Origin: CAYRUP01 sp964489265
GTDB lineage: Bacteria > Pseudomonadota > Gammaproteobacteria > DSM-16500
NCBI GenBank assembly: GCA_964489265.1
Contig: CAZAXX010000001.1
Span: forward strand, 34,647-98,646
DNA length: 64,000 nt
Reading direction: 5' to 3'
The translations under genes were made by a program, and so were the position numbers. The stretch's first letter is position 1, and each line of letters starts with the position of its first letter. Below, piece by piece: positions 8,638-15,952 of the stretch. The notes beneath the pieces were generated by a model that ran no database searches, was not told where the DNA came from, and saw nothing but the letters and a program-made list of their open reading frames with translations.

Positions 8638-8928
8638 ATGCGTAAATTAAGTCTTGTCGTTGTATTAGCAGCTATTCTTTCAGTGCAACCTGTTTTTGCT
8701 GATAGCAAGCCTTGTGGCACGATTGCCGCTGCTTGCATTAAAGCGGGTTATAACAAAGAACGCACTGAAAACAAAAACGTTTGGAAAAACTGTATGAAAC
8801 CCGTAATTATGGGTGAAAAAGTAGAAGGTGTGACGATAGATGCTGATGTTGTTAAATCTTGCCGCACAGATAAGATTGCTAAAATGAAGCACGAATTAGC
8901 TCAATTCGAAAAAGTATCTTCTCATTAA
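8638..8928 (+). CDS. Small exported protein
   Basis: The 96-residue protein has a clear signal peptide (MRKLSLVVVLAAILSVQPVFA, cleavage after about residue 21). The mature part is basic, about 75 residues long, and has four cysteines (PCGTI, AACIK, NCMKP, SCRTD) that could form two disulfides in the periplasm. AAAGGAGG precedes the ATG at good spacing, so it should be well translated. It follows the luxR gene by 42 bp and ends at a hairpin terminator. I do not recognise the family. Confidence 0.75.
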   Translation: MRKLSLVVVLAAILSVQPVFADSKPCGTIAAACIKAGYNKERTENKNVWKNCMKPVIMGEKVEGVTIDADVVKSCRTDKIAKMKHELAQFEKVSSH

Positions 8929-8936
8929 ATCATTTA

Positions 8937-8967
8937 GACCCTATGTCACAAGATGTGGCATAGGGTC
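8937..8967. terminator. Hairpin between convergent genes
   Basis: GACCCTATGTCACA and TGTGGCATAGGGTC form a 14-bp stem with one G-T pair and a 3-nt loop. There is no long T run on either side. It separates the converging genes ending at 8928 and 8973 and probably stops transcription from both. Confidence 0.6.
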
Positions 8968-8972
8968 AAATT

Positions 8973-9182
8973 CTAGTAACTGCAGCGCACACGATATAAG
9001 CATGGGTTGTAGCAATTACTCCCACAGCATCCTGAATAACACGTGTTTTGTTGTACGCATGATGAGCAAGTATATGATTGACAGCTACCGCAATCACCAC
9101 CACCATACATATTCGCGCAGCCTGATAAGAGTCCGATACCGGCAACGGTTACCAATGTACTAATCCACATTTTGATTTTCAT
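8973..9182 (-). CDS. Small cysteine-rich lipoprotein
   Basis: The 69-residue protein starts at the ATG at 9182, because GAGGAGGATT lies 6-8 nt upstream. The open frame to 9269 has no such site. The signal peptide has a lipobox LLSGC with the lipidated Cys at residue 22. The mature 48 residues contain eleven cysteines (DCGSC, YTCSSC, GCCGSNC and others), with Gly, Ser, Asn and Tyr between them. It is therefore a tiny disulfide-rich or metal-binding surface or periplasmic lipoprotein. It converges on the small exported gene at 8638. I do not recognise the family. Confidence 0.7.
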   Translation of the reverse strand: MKIKMWISTLVTVAGIGLLSGCANMYGGGDCGSCQSYTCSSCVQQNTCYSGCCGSNCYNPCLYRVRCSY

Positions 9183-9398
9183 TTTTAAATCCTCCTCATG
9201 TGAACTAACTGGAGTCTTAATACTTAATATTAACATATTTGGATTATGGTCATTTTGATCTATAAACAATAAATCAATAAGTTAGATCATAAATTTAGCC
9301 AATAAAATCATGCCTAAAATTGTTCTTAGAATTTTCCCCTACAAATTTTATCTATCAAATGTTTTTATACTATTTTAACGGAATATGAGTAATCGAAT

Positions 9399-9833
9399 AT
9401 GCCAGCAATATTGGGATTAACTAAATTATTGGAAATAAATCAGCAGGTTCTTTGCAAGGAAGAAATCATACTTTTAGAAGCTGATCTATTTTTTCGTATC
9501 TGTGCTGAATTAAAAGCATATTTCAAAGAGCAACAAAGAGATTTTCTTAGATTAATGAAATTAGACAAAAAGAAGGAATTAACTATGCTTGATGAAAGTT
9601 TTGTGGCGTCGATAATTAAAGATGTTTTATTAAGCCAAGAATATACGGTTGAAGGAATCGCAAATTATACTAATTTTCCGGAAGATATTTTTTATGAAAT
9701 TATCGAGGGGCGCAATGCTGCGCCGTCTGCTCATCTTTTGCAGCGGACAATTGAATTGCATCGTAGTGTTAGGCCTGGGTTGTATGATTCGATTATCAAA
9801 AAAATCGCTTTGGAATATCAGAATGTTGCGTGA
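9399..9833 (+). CDS. Hypothetical protein
   Basis: This 144-residue, soluble and mostly helical protein has no signal peptide. The N-terminal 60 residues are a charged helix. Residues about 68-140 (DESFVASIIKDVLL...VEGIANYTNFPEDIFYEIIEG) resemble a short helix-turn-helix of the kind that recognises DNA, with the helix EGIANYTNFPEDIFYEII. I cannot name a family. It stands alone between the Cys-rich lipoprotein and a REP-like hairpin. A DNA-binding role is a guess. Confidence 0.55.
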   Translation: MPAILGLTKLLEINQQVLCKEEIILLEADLFFRICAELKAYFKEQQRDFLRLMKLDKKKELTMLDESFVASIIKDVLLSQEYTVEGIANYTNFPEDIFYEIIEGRNAAPSAHLLQRTIELHRSVRPGLYDSIIKKIALEYQNVA

Positions 9834-9838
9834 GCCGC

Positions 9839-9873
9839 GCGTCATCCCGCGACGCTTTTAAGCGGGATGACGC
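9839..9873. repeat. REP-like hairpin
   Basis: GCGTCATCCCGC and GCGGGATGACGC are perfect 12-bp inverted arms around an 11-nt loop, directly after the stop at 9833. A related half (GCGCGGGATGACGG) lies near 62975. It may act as terminator or mRNA stabiliser. Confidence 0.55.
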
Positions 9874-9974
9874 AAAGCAAGTTGATTTCCTGAAAATCTT
9901 GGGTAAGATAGCGCTACATTTTTTAATACAAAAATTCATACCCAAAATTTAAGAGATTAATTTATAAACAGGAT

Positions 9975-11330
9975 GTGTTTGTGGTAACAGAATTAGATGA
10001 AGGACGTGGCTTAGTTAAAACCTACTGGTGTGATATTCGCAAACGGATTGCAAAAGTTGAACCGATGTTTGCAGAGTTAGTTGATGGTTTAGATATTGAT
10101 AAATCGTATCCACTTTATCTTGCATATTATCCATATGGCGCTTTGAAAGGTGATACACAAAGCACTTTTCTTCCCAGTATGAATGGGACTTGTTATCGAT
10201 TAACGGATATCGATGCGCCGAAAGACATTGTGAAGCATTTGGGTTATAGCAAAAATAGCGCGCCGTTTGCGCTGTTGCTTGAGAAAAATCTTGAGTTATT
10301 TATCGATTTAAAAGAAGAGGGCATTACGATTCCACGTGTTTTATATGCACCTGGTTCTTTTTTTCCTTTCGCAAGAATTTTAAGTAGAAAAAGTTCGCGT
10401 ACCTATGCGCCAAATGGTGTGTTGACCTTAACATCGGGTGCACGCTCTGTGTTTATGTTACCTAACATTGGTTGTGCAACACATCATGCCAATTTACAAA
10501 GCGACTTTAATATTCAAACGCCTCCCGCTAAAACTTTATATGATCATTGGTTTCTTTTTAAGGAAATTGCAAACAAGGAAATAATTGATAGTAATTGGCG
10601 GTCTTGCTTAATCTATTTTTCCCAGAAATGGCTAGACAAACTTTTTTCGGATAAAGCATGGTTGAGCTTGCGATTATATTTGCATGAATTAGCCTGGCAA
10701 TACTATGAGTATCCGCGCAATCATTTTTATTATGATGTGGCATTTTCGGTTTTACAAAAAAAACGTAATTTGAAACCGAACCCTTATTTAGTCGATACGG
10801 CAAGACATTTATTTGCTATTGCGTTGGGTGCCTCACCTGGGTTTATTCCTGCAACAGATAACAAGGCGATGCCTGTTGATGTTCTACATAAGGTATTTAT
10901 TGAGTCTTATGGCTTAAAAAAATATTTTTCCACGCTTATGCAACCGACGCATTTTAATTTTGAGGAAGATAAATTTCCGATTTATTACTCATTACAACAT
11001 CCATCTACTCATATGTTTTCGCCTAAGTCACGCAAAGTATCCAGTACGCTCGCGGAAATGCGTGAATTGGAACATATTACGCGAATTTTTTCGCAAGGTT
11101 TGGCAAGTAAAAGCGGGCTTTGCTCGGATACGATTATGAGTCAGGTTGCAGCAGGCACAGAATTTAAATATTTTCATAATAAAACGGATCGGCATGGTGT
11201 TGTTAAATTATCAGCGGAAATTGAAAAGTTTGATAAACGTTTTTTGCTAAAAAATAAGAAAACGCCGGATGCGACGTTTTCTGCTGATTCGCCATTTGTG
11301 CGTGGGTGTATTAGTATTCGGGCGAAGTAA
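9975..11330 (+). CDS. Hypothetical protein, 451 residues
   Basis: The start is GTG at 9975, preceded by ACAGGAT. A second GTG two codons on is also possible. The protein is soluble, with no signal peptide or membrane span. It is rich in aromatic residues (for example YPLYLAYYPYGALKGD and PGSFFPFARIL), and ends in a basic segment. It may be a structural or enzyme fold, but I see no catalytic signature. It stands alone, 140 bp after the preceding gene, and is followed by a long inverted repeat. Codon use looks native. Function unknown. Confidence 0.6.
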   Translation: MFVVTELDEGRGLVKTYWCDIRKRIAKVEPMFAELVDGLDIDKSYPLYLAYYPYGALKGDTQSTFLPSMNGTCYRLTDIDAPKDIVKHLGYSKNSAPFALLLEKNLELFIDLKEEGITIPRVLYAPGSFFPFARILSRKSSRTYAPNGVLTLTSGARSVFMLPNIGCATHHANLQSDFNIQTPPAKTLYDHWFLFKEIANKEIIDSNWRSCLIYFSQKWLDKLFSDKAWLSLRLYLHELAWQYYEYPRNHFYYDVAFSVLQKKRNLKPNPYLVDTARHLFAIALGASPGFIPATDNKAMPVDVLHKVFIESYGLKKYFSTLMQPTHFNFEEDKFPIYYSLQHPSTHMFSPKSRKVSSTLAEMRELEHITRIFSQGLASKSGLCSDTIMSQVAAGTEFKYFHNKTDRHGVVKLSAEIEKFDKRFLLKNKKTPDATFSADSPFVRGCISIRAK

Positions 11331-11347
11331 TGGCGCTGTGTGTCTCA

Positions 11348-11467
11348 CTGAATATTCGTTCCCGAGCCCGTGTGCGTGCCCGCGCCCGTTTTTTGCTGGC
11401 ATGACAGAACTATGCTGACCTTGGTTTTTTCCACGAAGAAAAAACGGGCACGGGCACGAATATTCAG
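11348..11467. repeat. Imperfect inverted repeat with GC-rich core
   Basis: The left arm CTGAATATTCGTTCCCG (11348 on) and the right arm, whose reverse complement reads CTGAATATTCGTGCCCG, flank about 50 bp. Each arm also carries CCCGTTTTTT. The left arm has an extra GC-rich CCCG repeat segment. The right arm includes the stop codon of the MFS gene (11464-11466). It lies between convergent genes, so it is a likely bidirectional terminator or degraded mobile palindrome. Confidence 0.5.
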
Positions 11468-12663
11468 CAACTCGGCGCGCCCCTGTTTGTTTTAAAATAA
11501 AAACACCCAAGCAAACAACCAACCCCAATCCAGCCACTCACATACCAAAGCATCTGCCCACCAAAATGATAATACACATACCCACCCAAGAGCGGCCCCA
11601 TCACGCGGCTACTAGCGAAAATCATGCGAAACAAGCCAAGGCTATGGCCTTTTTTTGCGGTGCTCGAATTTTGATAGCAAACAAGTTGCGCGACGCTGAA
11701 AAATATAATTTCGCCCAAGGTGTAAATCACACAGGAAAGCATGGCTAACACAAATAAAGATGTCATGCTCAACAAAAACATGCCCAGACCGATGAAAAAA
11801 CTTCCGATGCCTAATAACAGAATTTTATTAAAATCCCGCACAAACTGGCCAATCGGAACTTCGCAGAGAATCACCAGTAACGTATTCAAAAAGAATAAAA
11901 TACTCACTCCCTGCATACCTAGTTCTGCAAATGTATGTTTAATGTAAAGAGGATACGTCGCACTTAATTGCGAAATAATCATGCCTACCAAAAAGACACA
12001 GAATAAAACAAAGGGTAACCTTGTTGTTGCTTGCTGTTCTGAAATGGATTTCGGCTCAGAAATTTTTTTCTCTTTTTTATAAGCTGATTGATAGCGATAA
12101 ACATGACAAGCAAGTAAAAACAACACGGAACTTGAGGTCAGAAAAATAATATGAAATCCAAACTGACTGATTTGCCCAATAATAAGAGCAGAAAGGCCCA
12201 GTCCAAGATTTGCAGTCGTTGATAATAAATTAATTGATTTTAACCGTTGCGCTTCTTCCGCTTCACATTGTTGCAAGACAAACAATGAATTTGCTGTAAT
12301 AAATCCATACGAAGCGCAGCCTAATACGAACATATTAAACATTAGAAAATAGCAATTGCTTAGTTTAATTAATGCAAAATAGCCTAATGCTTGAATGAAA
12401 AGACAGGTTGCAGAAATTAATGGAGGAGAAAATCGATCGGACAGTTTGCCGCCGAATAATCCACCGGGAATTGCGCCTACACCATAACACGCAATGATCA
12501 TGCCGGCAGTGGCAATGGTAAAATGTAATTCGGTTACAAAATAAATGCTAAGAAAATAAAAAACCCCAATCATTGATGATTCAATGAGATTTAATACAAT
12601 GCCATGCCAGGCAGAAACAGATAATCCTCTATAATTTTTCGCGTAAGTACTCACAAAATTCAT
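11464..12663 (-). CDS. Major facilitator superfamily transporter, likely exporter of the borosin cluster
   Basis: The 399-residue protein has 12 predicted membrane segments. The MFS motif A lies in the loop between helices 2 and 3 (GGLFGGKLSDRFSPP), and there is a long cytoplasmic loop at about 190-215. The gene starts 5 bp after the borosin-type methyltransferase stop, so the two are co-transcribed. MFS exporters commonly move peptide or drug-like products. Export of the methylated peptide is inference from the operon. Its last codons and stop fall inside an inverted repeat, which suggests the 3' end was trimmed or rebuilt. Confidence 0.8.
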   Translation of the reverse strand: MNFVSTYAKNYRGLSVSAWHGIVLNLIESSMIGVFYFLSIYFVTELHFTIATAGMIIACYGVGAIPGGLFGGKLSDRFSPPLISATCLFIQALGYFALIKLSNCYFLMFNMFVLGCASYGFITANSLFVLQQCEAEEAQRLKSINLLSTTANLGLGLSALIIGQISQFGFHIIFLTSSSVLFLLACHVYRYQSAYKKEKKISEPKSISEQQATTRLPFVLFCVFLVGMIISQLSATYPLYIKHTFAELGMQGVSILFFLNTLLVILCEVPIGQFVRDFNKILLLGIGSFFIGLGMFLLSMTSLFVLAMLSCVIYTLGEIIFFSVAQLVCYQNSSTAKKGHSLGLFRMIFASSRVMGPLLGGYVYYHFGGQMLWYVSGWIGVGCLLGCFYFKTNRGAPSC

Positions 12664-12668
12664 TACTT

Positions 12669-13433
12669 TTATCCCAGTTTTTTTAAGATAGTTAAATCAC
12701 ATTCGGTTTGAAATACAGGGGGAATATATAACGTGGAGATTCTAGAAAAATCAGCATGTGGCAAAGCGTCTAATTTAAATTGCTGAATGACGGGAGAAAA
12801 ACCAGGATATTGGGCAGCTGAATATAACGTCACGAGATAATCAGCAGGGTAATATTGCAGTAGATAATCACACAACAAAGCCGCACCTTTTGAATTATCC
12901 CATTTTTCTGGATGAGTGAGTGCGCCAATCACGCTGACTTGCCATAAAATAAGATGACAAGATGGATCAATTTTTCGTTGTCGTATCAGTAAATCCGTTG
13001 CCTCAAAGGAAAGACAACCATGTGAACCTGGATCAATTAATAAATCTGCAAACAAACAAGCTTCAGCAGAAATCCCAGGCAGAATCGTAGCAGAATAACC
13101 TTCTTTTTTCGCTTGTTTTACGGCATTTAATGCAGGCGTTGCAAAAACGGTTGGATGACCGTAGATGACCACACACACGTGTTGTTCTTGGCGGACTGCT
13201 TCTAAAATAGCATCAGCAATCGCTTGATAAGATTCACTGCGTAAGGAATGGCGAAAATAAATTGCATCCAACGATTCCGCTGATTGATTCGTTTGTTGAA
13301 TCCATTCCTGCATGGCGGGTTCATTGACGAGATAGAAAACTTTATCCGCATTTGCAATATGAATTTTTGTCTCATGGGTCAAATGCGCAAGATATTTAAT
13401 ACCAGAACCCGTTACAACGAGTGACGCCTTCAT
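12669..13433 (-). CDS. Borosin-type peptide backbone alpha-N-methyltransferase (tetrapyrrole-methylase fold)
   Basis: The 254-residue protein belongs to the SAM-dependent TP-methylase superfamily (SLVVTGSGI near the start, VVIYGHP at 88-94). The middle matches the borosin subgroup: LPGISAEACLFADLLIDPG, GCLSFEATDLLI and LILWQVSVIG. Residues Y59, R65 and Y69 have the spacing of the catalytic Tyr66/Arg72/Tyr76 of OphMA, as I recall them. Such enzymes methylate backbone amides of a peptide iteratively. The 64-residue gene immediately upstream fits the separate substrate of split borosins (SonA/SonM type). I prefer ATG 13433. A TTG at 13439 would overlap the upstream stop. No cobalamin or siroheme genes are nearby. 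Confidence 0.85.
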   Translation of the reverse strand: MKASLVVTGSGIKYLAHLTHETKIHIANADKVFYLVNEPAMQEWIQQTNQSAESLDAIYFRHSLRSESYQAIADAILEAVRQEQHVCVVIYGHPTVFATPALNAVKQAKKEGYSATILPGISAEACLFADLLIDPGSHGCLSFEATDLLIRQRKIDPSCHLILWQVSVIGALTHPEKWDNSKGAALLCDYLLQYYPADYLVTLYSAAQYPGFSPVIQQFKLDALPHADFSRISTLYIPPVFQTECDLTILKKLG

Positions 13434-13435
13434 AT

Positions 13436-13630
13436 TCAAATTTGAAAAACATGCGATTCATTCGCAAATCGATCAGTGCTGGAAATCTGTTTTTTAAGAG
13501 CTTCAGCATCATTGGATAAAAAAATAGTTTGCAAATCGAGTGGCAATGAATTTAATAATTTGCTACGTTCTGGATGGTGCTCTGGATAGTGAGCTAATTT
13601 TTCTAATAACGCGATAATTGTATTTTTCAA
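13436..13630 (-). CDS. Putative split-borosin precursor peptide with binding domain
   Basis: The 64-residue protein starts at TTG 13630 with GGAGGAG 7 nt upstream. No ATG is available. Residues 1-48 look like a compact helical domain (IIALLEKLAHYPEHH, LLNSLPLDLQTIFLSND, EALKKQI), the layout of the borosin binding domain in split systems. The C-terminal tail (about 50-64, STDRFANESHVFQI) is short, less structured and ends in hydrophobic residues, as expected of a core peptide. The stop is immediately before the methyltransferase start. Homology is inferred from layout and partner, not from a sequence search. Otherwise it is a small hypothetical protein. Confidence 0.65.
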   Translation of the reverse strand: MKNTIIALLEKLAHYPEHHPERSKLLNSLPLDLQTIFLSNDAEALKKQISSTDRFANESHVFQI

Positions 13631-13708
13631 TGGATTCTCCTCCGAAATACTATAGATTTGTGAGAGATATTCTCAGAAAATAGCGGCCAATTCAATAGAG
13701 TAATAAGT

Positions 13709-15061
13709 ATGCTCAAAAAACATGAAGTAAAGTCCATCATTATTATAGCCTTGCCGTTAATGGCTGCATTTCTCGCGCAAAGAGGCATGCAATTTATTGA
13801 TACAGTCATGATGGGCTGGATCGGTCCCACGGCACTGGCAGCGGGTGCGTTGGGCACGGCAATTTTCGGAACGATATTAATCTCTTGCATGGGTGTTTTG
13901 AGTGCGATCGGGGTTTTTATCGTCCGTGCTAAAGGGGCGGGTCAACTGTCGCACATTCCATCGTTTCTACAACATGGATTTTATGTCGCATTTTTCTTAT
14001 CAATTCCCAGCATGCTCATCATTTGGTTTGTTCCTTTCCTCTTATTAAAAATGGGGGAGGGGCCACTAATTGTCGAAGATACCGCACTTCTTTTGCATGG
14101 CATGGTCTGGGGATTTCCTGGATTTTTATTTTTTTTAGTGTTGCGTGAATTTATTTCTGCATTTTCATTAACATTCGTTGTCATGGTCGTGTCACTCTTT
14201 TCAATTCCGCTGACGTTTGCAGCAAATTACATTTTAATTTATGGCAAATATCATTTTCCAGCATTGGGTATTGCAGGGATTGGTTATGGCGGTTCTATTG
14301 TGATGTGGTTTATGTTTTTTTGTTTGTTGCTGTATAGCAAAAAACATTTACTACTAAAAAATCATTTTGTTTTTCAATCGTTATTTTTAGATCGCAATAA
14401 ACTCAGAGATTTGTTGCATCTTGGAATGCCGAGCGGTGGCTTATTTTTATTGGAAGCCACCATGTTTTTAGCAACCACAATAATGATGGGATATTTTGGT
14501 GTAGAGGCACTCGCGGCGCATCAAATTGCGTTGCAGTGCGTGAATATCGCATATGCATTGCCTGTTGCTTTATCAATGGCTGCCGCATTGCAAGTTGGAC
14601 ATGCGGCGGGTGCTAAAAATCGCGTGCAAGCGGAGCGCTCCGCATGGCTTGCTTTGATAATGGTTTTGTTGACTTCCGGTATCATGGCCGTAATTTATAT
14701 TTGGCAAGCAGATCCCATTGTGAATTTTTTCTTGGAAAAAAATTCAAGTCCAGAAGTACATTCGTTAGCAATGATTTTTTTAAAAATCGCTGCATTTTTC
14801 CTGTGTTTTGATGGATTGCAGTCGGTTGCGAATGGGTCGCTCAGAGGATTACGCGATACATTTATTCCCATGTTACTCAGCATCGCGTGTTACTGGGTGC
14901 TGGGAGCGGGTGGCGCATATTATTTCTCAATGCATACAACGCTTGGTGCGCGAGGAATCTGGTATGGTTTGACCATGGGGCTTTGCAGCACCGCTGTCAT
15001 TTTGATTGCACGGTTTTTTGTAAAAGTTCGTCAGCCATTTTTAAATGGCATTAGTAAATAA
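13709..15061 (+). CDS. MATE-family efflux transporter
   Basis: The 450-residue protein has 12 membrane segments in two related halves. It starts IIIIALPLMAAFLAQRGMQFIDTVMMGWIGP, with the MATE helix-1 pattern. The second half carries LGMPSGGLFLLEATMFLATT and the characteristic EALAAHQIALQCVNIAYALP. It exchanges cations or drugs for Na+ or H+ at the inner membrane. It diverges from the borosin cluster with a 78-bp shared promoter gap and is followed 11 bp later by an SDR gene. It could give self-protection against the cluster product, which is inference. Confidence 0.9.
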   Translation: MLKKHEVKSIIIIALPLMAAFLAQRGMQFIDTVMMGWIGPTALAAGALGTAIFGTILISCMGVLSAIGVFIVRAKGAGQLSHIPSFLQHGFYVAFFLSIPSMLIIWFVPFLLLKMGEGPLIVEDTALLLHGMVWGFPGFLFFLVLREFISAFSLTFVVMVVSLFSIPLTFAANYILIYGKYHFPALGIAGIGYGGSIVMWFMFFCLLLYSKKHLLLKNHFVFQSLFLDRNKLRDLLHLGMPSGGLFLLEATMFLATTIMMGYFGVEALAAHQIALQCVNIAYALPVALSMAAALQVGHAAGAKNRVQAERSAWLALIMVLLTSGIMAVIYIWQADPIVNFFLEKNSSPEVHSLAMIFLKIAAFFLCFDGLQSVANGSLRGLRDTFIPMLLSIACYWVLGAGGAYYFSMHTTLGARGIWYGLTMGLCSTAVILIARFFVKVRQPFLNGISK

Positions 15062-15072
15062 AAGGAAGAAGC

Positions 15073-15894
15073 ATGTTAAATTTAAAAAACAAAGTTGTTT
15101 TTATAACGGGTGCAAGTCGCGGGATTGGTCGTGAGATTGCTCTACGCTGTGCACGTGATGGCGCTAAAATTGCAATTGCAGCAAAAACCGCAGAAGAGCA
15201 TCCTAAATTAGAGGGAACGATTTATTCGGTTGCGAAAGAAATTACAGCAATGGGTGGTGAAGCGTTGCCGTTGATTGTTGATGTGCGAGATGAGGAAATG
15301 GTTTCGAATGCTGTGTTAAAAACAGTGGAAACATTTGGTGGGATTGATGTTTTGATTAATAATGCCAGTGCAATCAATTTAAGTTCCACATTAAATTTAG
15401 CTCCAAAAAAATTCGATCTTATTTTTGCAGTTAATATGCGCGCGACATTTATGTGCTCGAAAATTTGTGTGCCTTATTTAAAACAATCGAGTAATCCTCA
15501 TATACTCACCTTATCACCGCCTTTGAGTATGAAACCAAAATGGTTTAAAAAACATGTGGCGTATACCATGTCAAAATATGGCATGAGTATGTGTACCTTG
15601 GGTATGGCCGATGAATTTAAAGCGGATGGGATTGCTGTCAATTCGCTGTGGCCGAAAACCATTATTGCAACGGCAGCTATTGCGAATAATATTTCGAAAA
15701 TTATTTATCATATGAGTCGGAAACCCAGCATTGTAGCGGATGCTGCGTATGAAATTATTACGAGCGATAGTAAACTCGTGACTGGGAATTTCTTTATTGA
15801 TGAAGCGTTATTAAGAGAGAAGGGTGTGACTAATTTCGGGCAATATGCAATGCATCGCTTTCTTCCGGTGTTGCGTGATATTTTTGTGGATTGA
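15073..15894 (+). CDS. Short-chain dehydrogenase/reductase, HSDL2-like
   Basis: The 273-residue protein has a Rossmann TGASRGIG (12-19) and DVRDEE at about 70. It also has the NNAS motif at 96-99 and the catalytic S148, Y164 and K168 (YTMSK). The insert KTAEEHPKLEGTIYSVAKEI and the order LSPPL, WF..HVAYTMSKYGMSM are characteristic of hydroxysteroid-dehydrogenase-like 2 (HSDL2) SDRs. It lacks the C-terminal SCP2 domain of animal HSDL2. It probably oxidises or reduces a fatty or steroid-like carbonyl with NAD(P). AAAGGAAG precedes the ATG, and it follows the MATE gene by 11 bp. Confidence 0.85.
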   Translation: MLNLKNKVVFITGASRGIGREIALRCARDGAKIAIAAKTAEEHPKLEGTIYSVAKEITAMGGEALPLIVDVRDEEMVSNAVLKTVETFGGIDVLINNASAINLSSTLNLAPKKFDLIFAVNMRATFMCSKICVPYLKQSSNPHILTLSPPLSMKPKWFKKHVAYTMSKYGMSMCTLGMADEFKADGIAVNSLWPKTIIATAAIANNISKIIYHMSRKPSIVADAAYEIITSDSKLVTGNFFIDEALLREKGVTNFGQYAMHRFLPVLRDIFVD

Positions 15895-15923
15895 ATGTTA
15901 TTCCTTTGTCATCAACTGCAATT

Positions 15924-15952
15924 AGATGCCAGCTAAGAGCATGCTGGCATCT
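15924..15952. terminator. Hairpin between convergent genes
   Basis: AGATGCCAGC and GCTGGCATCT are perfect 10-bp arms with a 9-nt loop. The right arm overlaps the stop codon of the minus-strand gene at 15951. On the minus strand the stem is followed by a run of mixed bases rather than a clear T tract. Confidence 0.5.

Noticed and set aside
9215..9235. CTTAATACTTAATATTAAC as a PmrA box
   Set aside because: TTAA cores are 6-8 bp apart, not 11.
12669..13433. Assigning the TP-methylase to cobalamin or siroheme synthesis
   Set aside because: The subgroup motifs (FADLLIDPG, LWQVSVIG) and the upstream small gene fit borosin enzymes, and no cobalamin genes are near.
13627..13890. Open frame of 87 codons on the minus strand across the MATE start
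   Set aside because: It is antisense to the MATE gene and to the promoter gap, and has no ribosome site.
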